A stretch of 64,000 nt of DNA from Venturia oleaginea (Eukaryota; Ascomycota; Dothideomycetes; Venturiales; Venturiaceae), in the NCBI GenBank assembly GCA_013176395.1, contig JABMLP010000015.1, forward strand, positions 372,001 to 436,000. The letters run 5' to 3'. Under the pieces are notes generated by a model, which saw only the letters and a list, made by a program, of their open reading frames with translations, made no database searches and was not told the DNA's origin. Below, in pieces: positions 10,101 through 18,405 of the stretch. Each line of letters opens with the position of its first letter. Position 1 is the stretch's first letter. The position numbers and the translations under genes are program-made.

Positions 10101-11077
10101 GTATCTGCCAATGCTCTCGAGCATGTTCCGTCCCATCCCTCTTTCGCCTTGGTGCATGGTCTTGTGAGGGGAATTGTCTTCGCTGCTGCATCTTTGATCG
10201 CTTTGACTAACTCCATCGTGTACATGTCTAGCGCTGCTTTCGTCCTTGGTCTCCTTCGTGCCGGTAGGGTGTCTCTGAGCGTCCCGCAGAACTCCTTGCA
10301 GTCTAGGAGTTTCCAGTTGCATCCTGGCCTGATTTCCGTGGAGCGCGTCCGGAGATCCAGTATGATGCTGATGGGGAGGTGGTCTGAGTCGTGGTCTAGC
10401 TCTCTGTCTACTCTGCTACTGATGGTCCTGTCAATCAAGCCTAATGTCATCCAGCACATATCAATCGTCGTCCTGCTGCTGCCTTCTTCGTACGTTACCG
10501 TTCCGGGCTGCAGCATGCTTGACATATCAAATCTCTCCATAATTTCGATAAGTTCTTCCGCTTCTCGGTCTTCGTGTGCGACCTGCGCTCCGCCCCACAT
10601 TCTATGGTGTAAGTTCAAGTCGCCTAATACCATCTGTTCTTTCAGCGCGTGTTCCTCCAATCGAGCTCTTAGGGTCGGCAGTGAGCTGATGCGGTTTGGC
10701 ATGTTTTGGACCGTATTGTAGACGTTGTGTATTACCAGCTCGTTTTCTGTTTGATCGCCATTGCTGATACTGATTCTCAATGAGCAGACGTCTCTTGTGT
10801 GCTGTTCGAATTGCAGGCTGCCGTGGTCTAGCCTTTTGTTGACAAAGAAACACACCCTTGCTGGGCCATCCTCCTTGTTCGTTGTCGGATAGTATAAGTG
10901 GAATATATTCTTCGCTGGGTGGTGTGTTGTCGACATGAAGGGGTTGCGCCACGGTTCTTGGATAGCAATAATATCGTATTCTGCTACTCTTGGATCACGG
11001 AGTAGAGTTGCCATAACCGTATCCCTTGATTTGCGTACGTTGTACTGTAGTATATTAAGTTGGTCCTTCTCTTTCAT
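7196..11077 (-). CDS. LINE ORF2: endonuclease-reverse transcriptase-RNase H
   Basis: 1293 residues in one open frame. Domains in order: an AP-type endonuclease (about 8-240; IQEPW, LGDLNLHHRMWGG, SDHLPIS); a reverse transcriptase (about 460-740; KAPGPDGIPN, TGVPQGSPLSP and the catalytic box YIDD near 685); an RNase H domain (about 980-1110; YTDGSS, AAELQGI, FTDNQAA, GNEAADQAA); and a C-terminal CCHC-like knuckle (about 1215-1235; CDCREGMQTVAHILLEC). It would nick target DNA and copy the element RNA by target-primed reverse transcription. RNase H placement and two-ORF layout fit the Tad/I lineage. All visible catalytic residues are present. Confidence 0.93.
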   Translation of the reverse strand: MKEKDQLNILQYNVRKSRDTVMATLLRDPRVAEYDIIAIQEPWRNPFMSTTHHPAKNIFHLYYPTTNKEDGPARVCFFVNKRLDHGSLQFEQHTRDVCSLRISISNGDQTENELVIHNVYNTVQNMPNRISSLPTLRARLEEHALKEQMVLGDLNLHHRMWGGAQVAHEDREAEELIEIMERFDMSSMLQPGTVTYEEGSSRTTIDMCWMTLGLIDRTISSRVDRELDHDSDHLPISIILDLRTRSTEIRPGCNWKLLDCKEFCGTLRDTLPARRRPRTKAALDMYTMELVKAIKDAAAKTIPLTRPCTKAKEGWDGTCSRALADTKRLRRIHERRHTEETWENYREARNHKTRTIKKALRQAHRDRVEMAASSTESLWKIAKWARNRESQPPSVTPIIKCPTTGNQATTPSAKTILLRDAFFPAPPEADLDDLQDARYDDCIPMPNVTEKEVLDAIQAASPFKAPGPDGIPNKALQTASYMLVGHLATIMNQSLQLGHYPTHFQSSTTVVLRKPGKDDYSTPKAYRPIALLNTIGKAMDAVIAKRLSYLVETHQVIPRMHMGGRKLRSTEHALHAVIERIYNAWNNGKGQVASLLLLDVSGAFDNVSHKRLLHNLRKRKVDERTVRWIASFLSDRRTRIVIDGYESDEYTVETGVPQGSPLSPILYIFYNSDLIEQCDSGDDTAATGYIDDAAILTWGNTTEETCKKLENALEKANCWAKTHASKFAPEKFQLTHFTRRRTRINTQQPVQTAWGCIAPKTTCKYLGVTLDSKLQWKEHIEEIKRKTTKTVNALCSLGSSTWGVSLLDMRKIYRGVVVPQMMYACSIWSNSGMRGKPYTRKTLDTLQSIQARAARIICGAFKATSRVALDIETYLLPVEQQIWKHNTETLSRILTCQDLPKLLDTQFGEPRSRQRASYDSPLYNIYRDAEEKGAANLDKRETIPPFVAAPWWQGPKTHIAPSDEAAHSEHDSVTRVEGNICIYTDGSSIDGHTGAAAVWPLKRQTRSTYMGPETTSTVYAAELQGINLALHMVQTDIEAGNERRDINIFTDNQAAIRSLTRPEGRSGAYIVKRVVQRITQLHEYGAIVNIRWIPAHEGIDGNEAADQAAREATGWREDGEKGPRADMPPELYPLRTTIKTWCWKVVNKQWLTSWKSETKGKATRRYTPKPTKRVLQLHQDRSKRESAILVQMRTEKIGLKAFLFSRRVQGIPDSRCDCREGMQTVAHILLECRKFRDIRRDELGRFPGRNNLRNILTTHKLATKAIRFMEQTRVLGHSGIENAQTTLSIEGRL

Positions 11078-12705
11078 AGATCCGAGTCCTCATCGATTTC
11101 CATGTATTGTGTGTTTCTACATGTTAGGGTATTGCCCTCTAGCGCCTCAAGCGCCCTCCTCGACATCTTCGTTGCTCTTTGTGGCCTTTGACTCTGGTGT
11201 GATCCTTCGTTCTCCTTGTCTCCTGGAGCAGGTCTCTTTTGTCCATTTCCAGGTAATAGTTGCATCCCTCTGGTCCTTGGCCCTTGGCGTGAGGTCAGGT
11301 CTGTGGTTGACCTCGTTCTTCCAGGAGGTTCTCGGGCGGAATTTTGAATAGGTATTTCATCACAGGTGAACATCGTAGGGTGATACCGAGGTCTGTTCGC
11401 GTACGCTGCCTTTGTTCGAGTGAGTTCCTCCTTCCTAGTTGGGCATTGTTGACTCCATGCTTCATGGGCTCCCTGGCAGTTGGCGCATTTCCTAGGTGTG
11501 GTCTGTCCAGTCTTCGAAGGGCAGTCCCTAGAACTATGTTCTTGCGCACAGTAGCCACATGTTTTCGCTGCTTTGCATTGAGTTCCTATGTGGCCGTATT
11601 TGTAGCACTGAAAGCACTGCTTCAGTCGGCATTGTCTCTCATATCGTTCGCTTTGACACATCTCCCCTTGCCACACCAGACCTTCATCGATGATCTTGTT
11701 TGCGTCCTCAGGCTTGGTGAACTCAATGATGACCGACGACATCGCTTTTGTTGGCGCCTTCCGGGTCAACCATCCAATGTATTTGATGTCCGCGGTTGGA
11801 ATAAACGGCTTATTGTCTTGCAGAATGGCGTCTCTAGTTTCCTCGAATTTGTCTGTATTCATCGTACTAGTACGTATGCCATGTACAAGAACGCCATACG
11901 TTGGATTTCGTACTGACGTCCCGTTTCCAATACGTGGGGTCCAGTCCTCCGTGAATTGTCTGAGAAGCTGCATTTCACTATTTGACGCCGTTCTGATGCT
12001 CAGATCTCCGCTTTTGAGCTGGTTAGCAGACATGATCTTTAGATTGGCTATATGTTCGTTTTGACTTTGGGAAATGGCTCGGTCAACGTGGGCTTTTAAA
12101 TTGCGTGGATTCATTGCGCGCAGGCTCTGGATCGTTTGTGCGTTCCTGATGTTTACGATAATCTCACGTCGGACCGTCGCGGGAGTCTTGACACTTTGGG
12201 TTTGTATGCTATGTGTGCTTGTAGCTAGCCCTCCTCGGGTAGCGGCAGCAGCATAGCTCATTGGCATGCCTGTTTGGAATTGTGTCCCTTTGTTCTTGAT
12301 ATCACTCGCTATTCCTGCAACGGTCTTGCTCACCTCTGTTGCCTCTTTCGCTGCCGTTTTCGCTTCCTCACCAATAGTGATGTTCTTCTGTGTGTCTGTT
12401 CTCAGAGCTTTAAGTTCTCCCTTTATCCCAGCTATCTCCTTCGCCGTTTCCTTTGTGTCTTGAGTCATCTCAGTGTGTATAATGCGTAGTTGATCGTGGA
12501 CGGTTGTCATATCGGGGGTCCTTTGGGCCTTTGCAATCAAGGGCAGCATCGTCGTGATAATTGCCTTTACTTGGTCTGGGGGTACAGGTAGAGCCTGTCC
12601 GCTTTCGAGGTAGAGTAATGCGTTTCGAAGGTGCCTTGTGATTTGTGTAGCGTGCTCATGAAGTCCGGTCGGCCAGACCACCTCTTGAGGCCACGGTATT
12701 GTCAT
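11074..12705 (-). CDS. LINE ORF1, gag-like nucleic-acid-binding protein
   Basis: 543 residues, ATG at 12705-12703 (MTIPWPQEVVWP). The N-terminal third is charged and predicted helical (coiled-coil-like, about 70-150). The middle holds a typical LINE ORF1 RNA-binding region. The C-terminal third contains CCHC zinc knuckles: CFQCYKYGHIGTQC and CGYCAQEHSSRDC, followed by a CANCQGAHEAWSQQC variant (about residues 390-450). The role is coating of the element RNA and escort to the nucleus. The stop codon overlaps the ORF2 start as ATGA, which suggests ORF2 is translated by termination-reinitiation. Confidence 0.9.
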   Translation of the reverse strand: MTIPWPQEVVWPTGLHEHATQITRHLRNALLYLESGQALPVPPDQVKAIITTMLPLIAKAQRTPDMTTVHDQLRIIHTEMTQDTKETAKEIAGIKGELKALRTDTQKNITIGEEAKTAAKEATEVSKTVAGIASDIKNKGTQFQTGMPMSYAAAATRGGLATSTHSIQTQSVKTPATVRREIIVNIRNAQTIQSLRAMNPRNLKAHVDRAISQSQNEHIANLKIMSANQLKSGDLSIRTASNSEMQLLRQFTEDWTPRIGNGTSVRNPTYGVLVHGIRTSTMNTDKFEETRDAILQDNKPFIPTADIKYIGWLTRKAPTKAMSSVIIEFTKPEDANKIIDEGLVWQGEMCQSERYERQCRLKQCFQCYKYGHIGTQCKAAKTCGYCAQEHSSRDCPSKTGQTTPRKCANCQGAHEAWSQQCPTRKEELTRTKAAYANRPRYHPTMFTCDEIPIQNSAREPPGRTRSTTDLTSRQGPRTRGMQLLPGNGQKRPAPGDKENEGSHQSQRPQRATKMSRRALEALEGNTLTCRNTQYMEIDEDSDL

Positions 12706-13244
12706 CTCTCGTTTCTACGCGCTGGGCGACGCGTCGAGCCTAGAACAACCTGAGCCCTCTTGAGGCGATGTGTATTTGCGTTATAATTATTCAGTTTCAA
12801 AGATCTCAGTTCTCGCTGTTGTGGTGTTTTTTCGAGACTGGTGCGACGGAGTCAGTCCTAAAGGAGAATAAGACGTGCAAGAGTCACGTGATATTCCCAC
12901 AGTTCCCACAGGCCTTGGCAAGGCTTACGGGTGTGGAAAAAACAAGGACCACAACAGCGAGAACTGAGTCTTTTGAGATTGAATAGCTTTACTGTACATA
13001 CACATCACCTTTGAGGGGCCCCAGTGTTTTCTAGGCTCGACACGTCGCCTAACGTGTACAAACGAGAGATGACGATACCGTGGCCTCAAGAGGTGGTCTG
13101 GCCAACCGGACTATACGAGCACGCTACACGACTTACTGAGTACCTTCGGAACGCATTAATCTATCTCGATAGCGGACAGACTTCACTTGTGTCCCAGACC
13201 AAGTGAGGGCGATTATCATGACGATGCTGCCTATAATTGCAAAG

Positions 13245-13490
13245 TCTATAAATGAATGCAGAGTCAAATAGATAATGATAGATGGAATGAAGTAGTAAGT
13301 GAAATGCATACTCCACTAAGCTGAGGTATAATGTCTGACTATATACACATAGATAGAGAAGATTCCAGAAGTGAATGTATGAGATCATTGTCGATCCTAG
13401 GTATTGAGCCTATGAACTTCACATGATACCAAGACGTTCCCAACCCAAGATGTTTCAACAGGACAAATGCAGAAGCCTTCATACACAAAG
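13245..13490. mobile_element. 246-bp insertion in LINE ORF1
   Basis: Sequence absent from the intact LINE, flanked by a 5-bp direct repeat CAAAG (13240-13244 and 13486-13490). Joining the flanks restores the LINE reading LPIIAKAQRTPD. No terminal inverted repeat was found. The minus strand carries a stretch like TTGGTATCATGTGAAG, vaguely like the primer-binding side of an LTR element, so a solo LTR or SINE remnant is possible. Class undecided. Confidence 0.55.
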
Positions 13491-13636
13491 GCCCAAAGGA
13501 CTCCCGATATGACAACTGTCCATGACCAACTGCGCATTATGCACACTGTCACGGCAAACAAAAGAGGTCATAGATAGGTCCATTGCTCTAAGAACTGGGT
13601 GTGATAAGAGAATCTTAGGTAGAGAGCAAAAGACCT

Positions 13637-16352
13637 CGAAAGTTATCTCATAAATCAGACTCCCGATATGTTTTCTTCCTTCCGTTCCTTACCGCCTCAA
13701 ATTCGAGGCATTCAAAAGTTCCGCTAAGCTCCACCAAATTCCTTTGTCCAATCATATCCATTCGCGGCTTCGCCGCTAATCCACCCTAGACGCACATCCA
13801 CCAAACCAAGTTCCACCATGTTCCTCCCACCAATTAGACCATTTGGTGGCTACGCCACCAGCATGGTACCAGCATGGTACCTATATAGGCCCACTTTTAA
13901 GCTCCAAAAAGCTCCAACAGCCAATGAGCGTCACGGAAGGAAGAAAACACACCAGGAGTCTGAGAGCAAATGGTCGCGGTTTGTATGGGCGACCGCTATC
14001 ACCACACAACCCCAAAATCATACCACTTTTACTTATTATATACGCGTCAAATTATTAGAATGGACTCTTTTATACCGCCCTCAAGTTCTCTGCTTTCAGC
14101 TGCCCCTCCCACAAGTCCTATTGTCCCACTGTCGAGTCAACTCTCTCCACCTCCTGCCAGTTCCCCCACCTTTTTGGAAGAAGATTCGGATGATGAGTCC
14201 GAAGAAGATCCCGAGGACGCCGAAATAGAACTCGAAGATATACAGACTCCTGTCCCTCGCCCTTACCGTCCATATATACCTTCGTCGTCTACTCGCCTTC
14301 CGTCATCGTCATCGCGCCAGCCCAAAATCAGCGCGTCGGATAAGATACAAGAGGTCTTGGACTTGCTAAGCCTTCGTGGTTGGAGCTTCCAGGACTTCTT
14401 AAGAGCTTGGGTGGGAGCACGTCCTCGTGGCAGTGGTGGTGGGTCTACACAGCGCGATCTGGTAGAGGATATAAGGCATTCGCAATTCCGTACGGTTGAG
14501 CTTCGCCAGCGTGCACTGAACAATGTTGCTAGCGAGTTGGTTACTGCTGGCTTGTTGACTATCCCGGCACCCCCATCTTCACTTGAAGCCGTTAGTATTA
14601 CACTTCTCGCGGAGATAGATACCCTCATTCTGTCGTCTACGGAATACTTTGGCATATTCGGAGAAGGGGAGGTTGATTCCACAGTGCTCGAAAGACTTGA
14701 TTTCGTCGCAGGCTGTAGCACGATCAATCGCTTTGCTCCTACCTGGTATACATTCATATCCCGTCTCTTGGTCAATCAGCGTAGTCACCGTAAGACTGGT
14801 TGGAACTCGGCAAAAGTTGAGGTTTCGTTGAGTAAAAAAGTGTTTGCGATTACTAGCATCGTTTGTTACTCGAGGAAGAAGAAGACCTCGAACATGTTCC
14901 CTATTCTTTTTGGGACGTATATGCTGGGGACTGGGACGAAAAGACGTGTCATTCAGACCTTGTCAGGGCTAGGGATCTGTCCATCGAGGATACGCTGTAG
15001 ACATACTTGGACAGTCTCTCGTTGCATTCCGACATTGCCTCTTGACCTAGCAGTATCAATCACACTGGGAAGAAAGGAGAGATCGGACGTCGGTACCAAC
15101 GCGAGCTGTACACGGAGGCCTACCTCCGAAGAGGGTGTGGACGAGGAAGAAGATGATAGGTGGTCGCGCCGTTGCTGCGGCTGCCTTGAGGAGTCAGTTC
15201 GACCTCGTCGATTCTGCTGCCTCTTGGCTGCTGGAGGCATTGTGTGTAAACCTGGAACCTGCCGGAACTTATAGGAGCTTGTCGATGCCTGCTCTACAAC
15301 CTGCACTCACGGATACGCCACTCGATATCAGATTCCGGTGCGGGTGTGGTATTATCTAATTGGTTGCAGGAACTTCGCGGAACCCCTGGGAGGTTGCGAA
15401 TGCTGAACGTCGCGAGCTTAAAGGCACCAGTTGCTGACAAGTGTGCTACAGCTGGTGAAGAAGCTTGGTTGTAGGAGCTTCTCGGAACTCCTACGATCTT
15501 ACGAACACCGATGAATGCTGCAATGCGTCAGTATATAGCTTACGGCAAATGGGCTTTCTCACGTCGATGAACAAGACATATAGACTCATGATTATTTCGA
15601 TGGAACAGGTACGAGGTGTGAGAGAGGGGTCCATCTTACCAGCATACGAAGTTTAGGGATAATGCGACCGGTGTGGTGGTGTATACATGTATGGTGTAGT
15701 TATCAGGGTTAGGGTCCGGATTTCGACGTTTACACCACCACTGTACAGAACACCACAACGCCTGGACTGGGATTCTGAATACACTACGTACGAGATCAAT
15801 ATCAATCTCATGGGCTTCTTTATTATGGTGTTTATACCTCGAAATCTGCACGTTGGCCTGGGGGCTTTTGGATAGCGGCCGCAGGCTTCAGAGTCGATGC
15901 ACGCCAAATCCATGAGAAGACATTCGAGAATGGAGGTGGTATTTAAATAAAATGTGCTATATACAAGAAAACCAGCGCTATAAAGTTATGTCTTTGTTTG
16001 ATCGATATTCGCGGTGTACATTGTGGTGTTTATAAAAACGCATAAATTCGAAGGTTGGTGAAAGCGGCCGCCCATACAAACCGCGCCCATTTTCGCTCAG
16101 ACGCTACGATTGTGTGTTTTTGGGGTGGTAGGGGTTCTTGGGTTTAATTGGTTGTAGGAGCTTGGTGGAGCTTGAAAGTGGGTCTGGGTAGGGGGGCATG
16201 TCGGTGGCGGAGCCACTGGTAGTTTTGATTGGATAAAGGAAGTTGGCGGAGTTTTTAGGAATTTGGGGTCTGGAGCGATACCGTAAATGGTCTAGCGCTT
16301 TCCACGAAAACACACAATTGTAGCGTCTGATTTATGAGATAACTCGAAAGCG
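13637..16352 (+). mobile_element. DNA transposon with foldback ends and DUF6589-like ORF
   Basis: The outer inverted repeat GTTATCTCATAAATCAGAC near 13642-13660 is matched in inverted form at 16325-16343. Each end also folds on itself: TCAGACTCC...GGAGTCTGA (13655-13963) and TCAGACGCTAC...GTAGCGTCTGA (16097-16330). Inside these, a further inverted repeat around GCGGTTTGTATGGGCG (about 13977 and 16070) spans about 40 bp. The interior carries the ORF at 14060. NotI-like GCGGCCGC sites occur near the 3' end. The class is not certain. Confidence 0.55.
14060..15274 (+). pseudogene. DUF6589-like transposon protein, N-terminal part
   Basis: The ATG at 14060 (MDSFIPPSSS) opens an N-terminus rich in Ser/Pro and acidic residues (about 1-75), then an ordered region with LSLRGWSFQDFLRAWVG and RTVELRQRALNNVASELV. 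It ends in KKVFAITSIVCYSRKKKTSN and GTGTKRRVIQTLSGLGICPS (about 265-325), a signature I associate from memory with fungal DUF6589-type repeat-encoded proteins. After that the text becomes Arg/Cys-rich and unlike the family, so an internal deletion is likely. Another frame at 15135-15357 may hold a C-terminal remnant. No nuclease motif is left. Family assignment is tentative. Confidence 0.45.
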
Positions 16353-18405
16353 CAAAGATGTAGTGCTTTAGCCACAGGTGGCTGTGCACGCCACGCTAAG
16401 GCCACGAAGTAACGTGACTGCAGGATAGCCATGCCGTGCCGTCACACACGAACTGAGATGACTGAGAATACAACAGGAGCGGCGAAAGAGATAGCAGAGA
16501 TAAAGAGGGAACTTAAGGCTCTAAGAACAGACACACAGGAGAGCATCACGGCTGGCGGAGAAGCAAAAGCGGCAGCAAAAGAGGCAACGGAGGTGGGCAA
16601 GACCTTCGCAGGAATAACGAGAGACATTAGGAATAAAGGATCACAACACCAAACAGGCATGCCGATGAGCTATGCTGCCGCTGCTGCCCGAGGAGGGCTA
16701 GCTGCGAGTACATATAGCACACAAATCGAAAATGTCAAGACTCCTGCGATAGTCCAACGTGAAATTATCGTGAATATCAGAAACGCACAAACGATTCAGA
16801 GTCTTCGCGCAATGAACCCACGCAATTTGAAAGCCCACGTTGACCGAGCCATTTCCCAAAGTGAGAACGACCATATAGCCAGTCTAAAGATTATGTCTGC
16901 CAACCAGCTCAAAAGCGGAGATCTGAGTATCAGGACATCAACAAACGGTGAAATGCGGCTATTGAAACAATTCACGGAGGACTGGACCCCACGCATCGGG
17001 AACGGGACGTCAGTACGGAACCCAATGTACGGCGTCCTTGTACATGGCATACGTACCAGCACGATGGGCACAAACAAATTTGAGAAAACCAGAGACGCCA
17101 TTCTGCAAATAACAAGCCGTTATTCCGACCGCAGACATCAAATATATAGGATGGCTGACCCGGAACGCGCCAGCCAAAGCGATGTCGTCGATCATCATCG
17201 AGTTTACTAAACCTGAAGACGCAAACAAGATCATCGATGAAGGTCTGGTGTGGCAGGGGGAGACGTGTCAAAGCGAACGATACGAGAGGCAATGCCGACT
17301 GAAGCAGTGCTTTCAGTGCTACAAATACGGCCACATAGGAACTCAATGCAAGGCAGCAAAAACATGTGGCTACTGCGCGCAAGAACATAGTTCTAGAGAC
17401 TGCCCTTCGAAGACAGGACAGACCACATCTAGGAAATGCGCCAATTGCCAGGGAGCCCATGAGGCAAGGAGTCAACAATGCCCGACCAGGAAGGAGGAGC
17501 TCGACCGGACAAAGGTAGCATACGCTAATAGGGTACGATATCACCCCACAATAGACACTCGCAATGAAGCACCTACACACGATTCTGCCCGAGAACCCCT
17601 TAGGAGAACAAGGTTAGCTAGAGACTTGACCTCACGCCCAGGATCAGGGACGATCAGGATGCAATCACCACCTGGAAAAGGACAAAAGAGGCCTGCCCCA
17701 GAAGACAAGGAGAACGAAGGACCGCGCCAGAGTCAAAGAACGCATAGAGCAATAAAGATATCCAGGAGGGCGCTTGAGGCGCTAGAGGGCAATACTGCAC
17801 CGCGCAGAAATACACAATATATGGAAATCAATGACTCGGACCTATGAAAGAGAAGGACCAACTCAGTATACTACAGTACAACGTGCATAAATCAGGAGAC
17901 ACGGTTGTGGCCACTCTGCTCCGTGATCCAAGAGTAGCAGAGTACGACATCATTGCCATTCAAGAACCGTGGCGCAACCCCTTCATGTCGACAACGCACC
18001 ACTCAGCAAAGACCGTGTTCCATTTATGTTATCCAACAATGAACGAGAAGGACGGTCCAGCAAGGGTATGTTTCTTTGTCAACAAAAGGCTAGAACACGG
18101 CAGTTGGCAATTCGAGCAGCACACAAGAGACGTCTGCTTGTTGAGAATCAACATCAGCAATAGCGGCCAAACGGAAGACGGGCTGGTAATACACAACATC
18201 TACAACGCAGTTCAAAACACGCCAAATCGCATGAGCTCCCTGCCAACCCTGAGAGCTCAATTGGAGGAACATGCGCCAAAAGAACAGATAGCATTAGTGA
18301 CTTTAACTTGCATCATAGAATGTGGGGTGGAACAGGAGTCATACATGAAGATCGAGAAGCTGAAGACCTCATCGAAACTATGGAAAGATTTGATATGTCT
18401 AGTAT

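Larger units (their letters stand above)
6911..12833 (-). mobile_element. Full-length Tad-like LINE, both ORFs intact
   Basis: 5.9-kb non-LTR retrotransposon flanked by a perfect 14-bp target-site duplication GAGACTGGTGCGAC (6897-6910 and 12834-12847). On the minus strand it has a 128-nt 5' UTR, ORF1 (12705-11074), ORF2 (11077-7196), a roughly 285-nt 3' UTR and a terminal (ATCA)n tail instead of poly(A). There is no frameshift or internal stop in either ORF. Full length, a perfect TSD and open frames all point to recent insertion and a possibly active source element. Confidence 0.92.
6786..12942 (+). repeat. Divergent LTR-like copy split by two LINEs
   Basis: The left part, about 6786-6910, begins TTACAGATTACCTCAAGGC and is a diverged version of the start of the repeat at 60616. 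The right part, 12834-12942, contains GGAGTCAGTCCTAAAGGAG, CACGTGATATTCCCACAG and GGTGTGG, matching the following part of that repeat. The intact LINE sits between them and the second LINE starts at its right edge. No coding capacity. Confidence 0.65.
13547..16446. mobile_element. TGTSACGG LTR-like element carrying a nested DNA transposon
   Basis: It starts TGTCACGGCAAAC at 13547 and ends GCCGTGCCGTCACA at 16446, like the 191-bp element at 25265-25455. The outer parts (13547-13636 and 16353-16446) match that element (for instance CTAAGAACTGGGTGTGATAA and GTAACGTGACTGC). The flanks are LINE ORF1 on both sides; CAC is repeated but the expected 5-bp duplication is imperfect. The centre is a separate inserted element (13637-16352). 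Confidence 0.65.
13072..17847 (+). pseudogene. LINE copy 2 ORF1, interrupted
   Basis: The first part (13072-13244) reads MTIPWPQEVVWPTGLYEHAT as in the intact ORF1 but shifts frame at about 13200. After the insertions, homology resumes at 16447, runs to a frameshift near 17115 (one base missing relative to the intact copy) and continues in another frame (17182-17847) with the zinc knuckles CFQCYKYGHIGTQC and CGYCAQEHSSRDC. The ATGA overlap with ORF2 is conserved at 17844-17847. Not functional as it stands. Confidence 0.85.

Noticed and set aside
13245..13490. TTGGTATCA string on the minus strand considered as a tRNA-derived SINE promoter
   Set aside because: No A-box/B-box pair with proper spacing could be read, and a cloverleaf does not form by eye.
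15700..15725. GGGTTAGGGT string, telomere-like
   Set aside because: Only one and a half units of TTAGGG; no array and no chromosome-end context.
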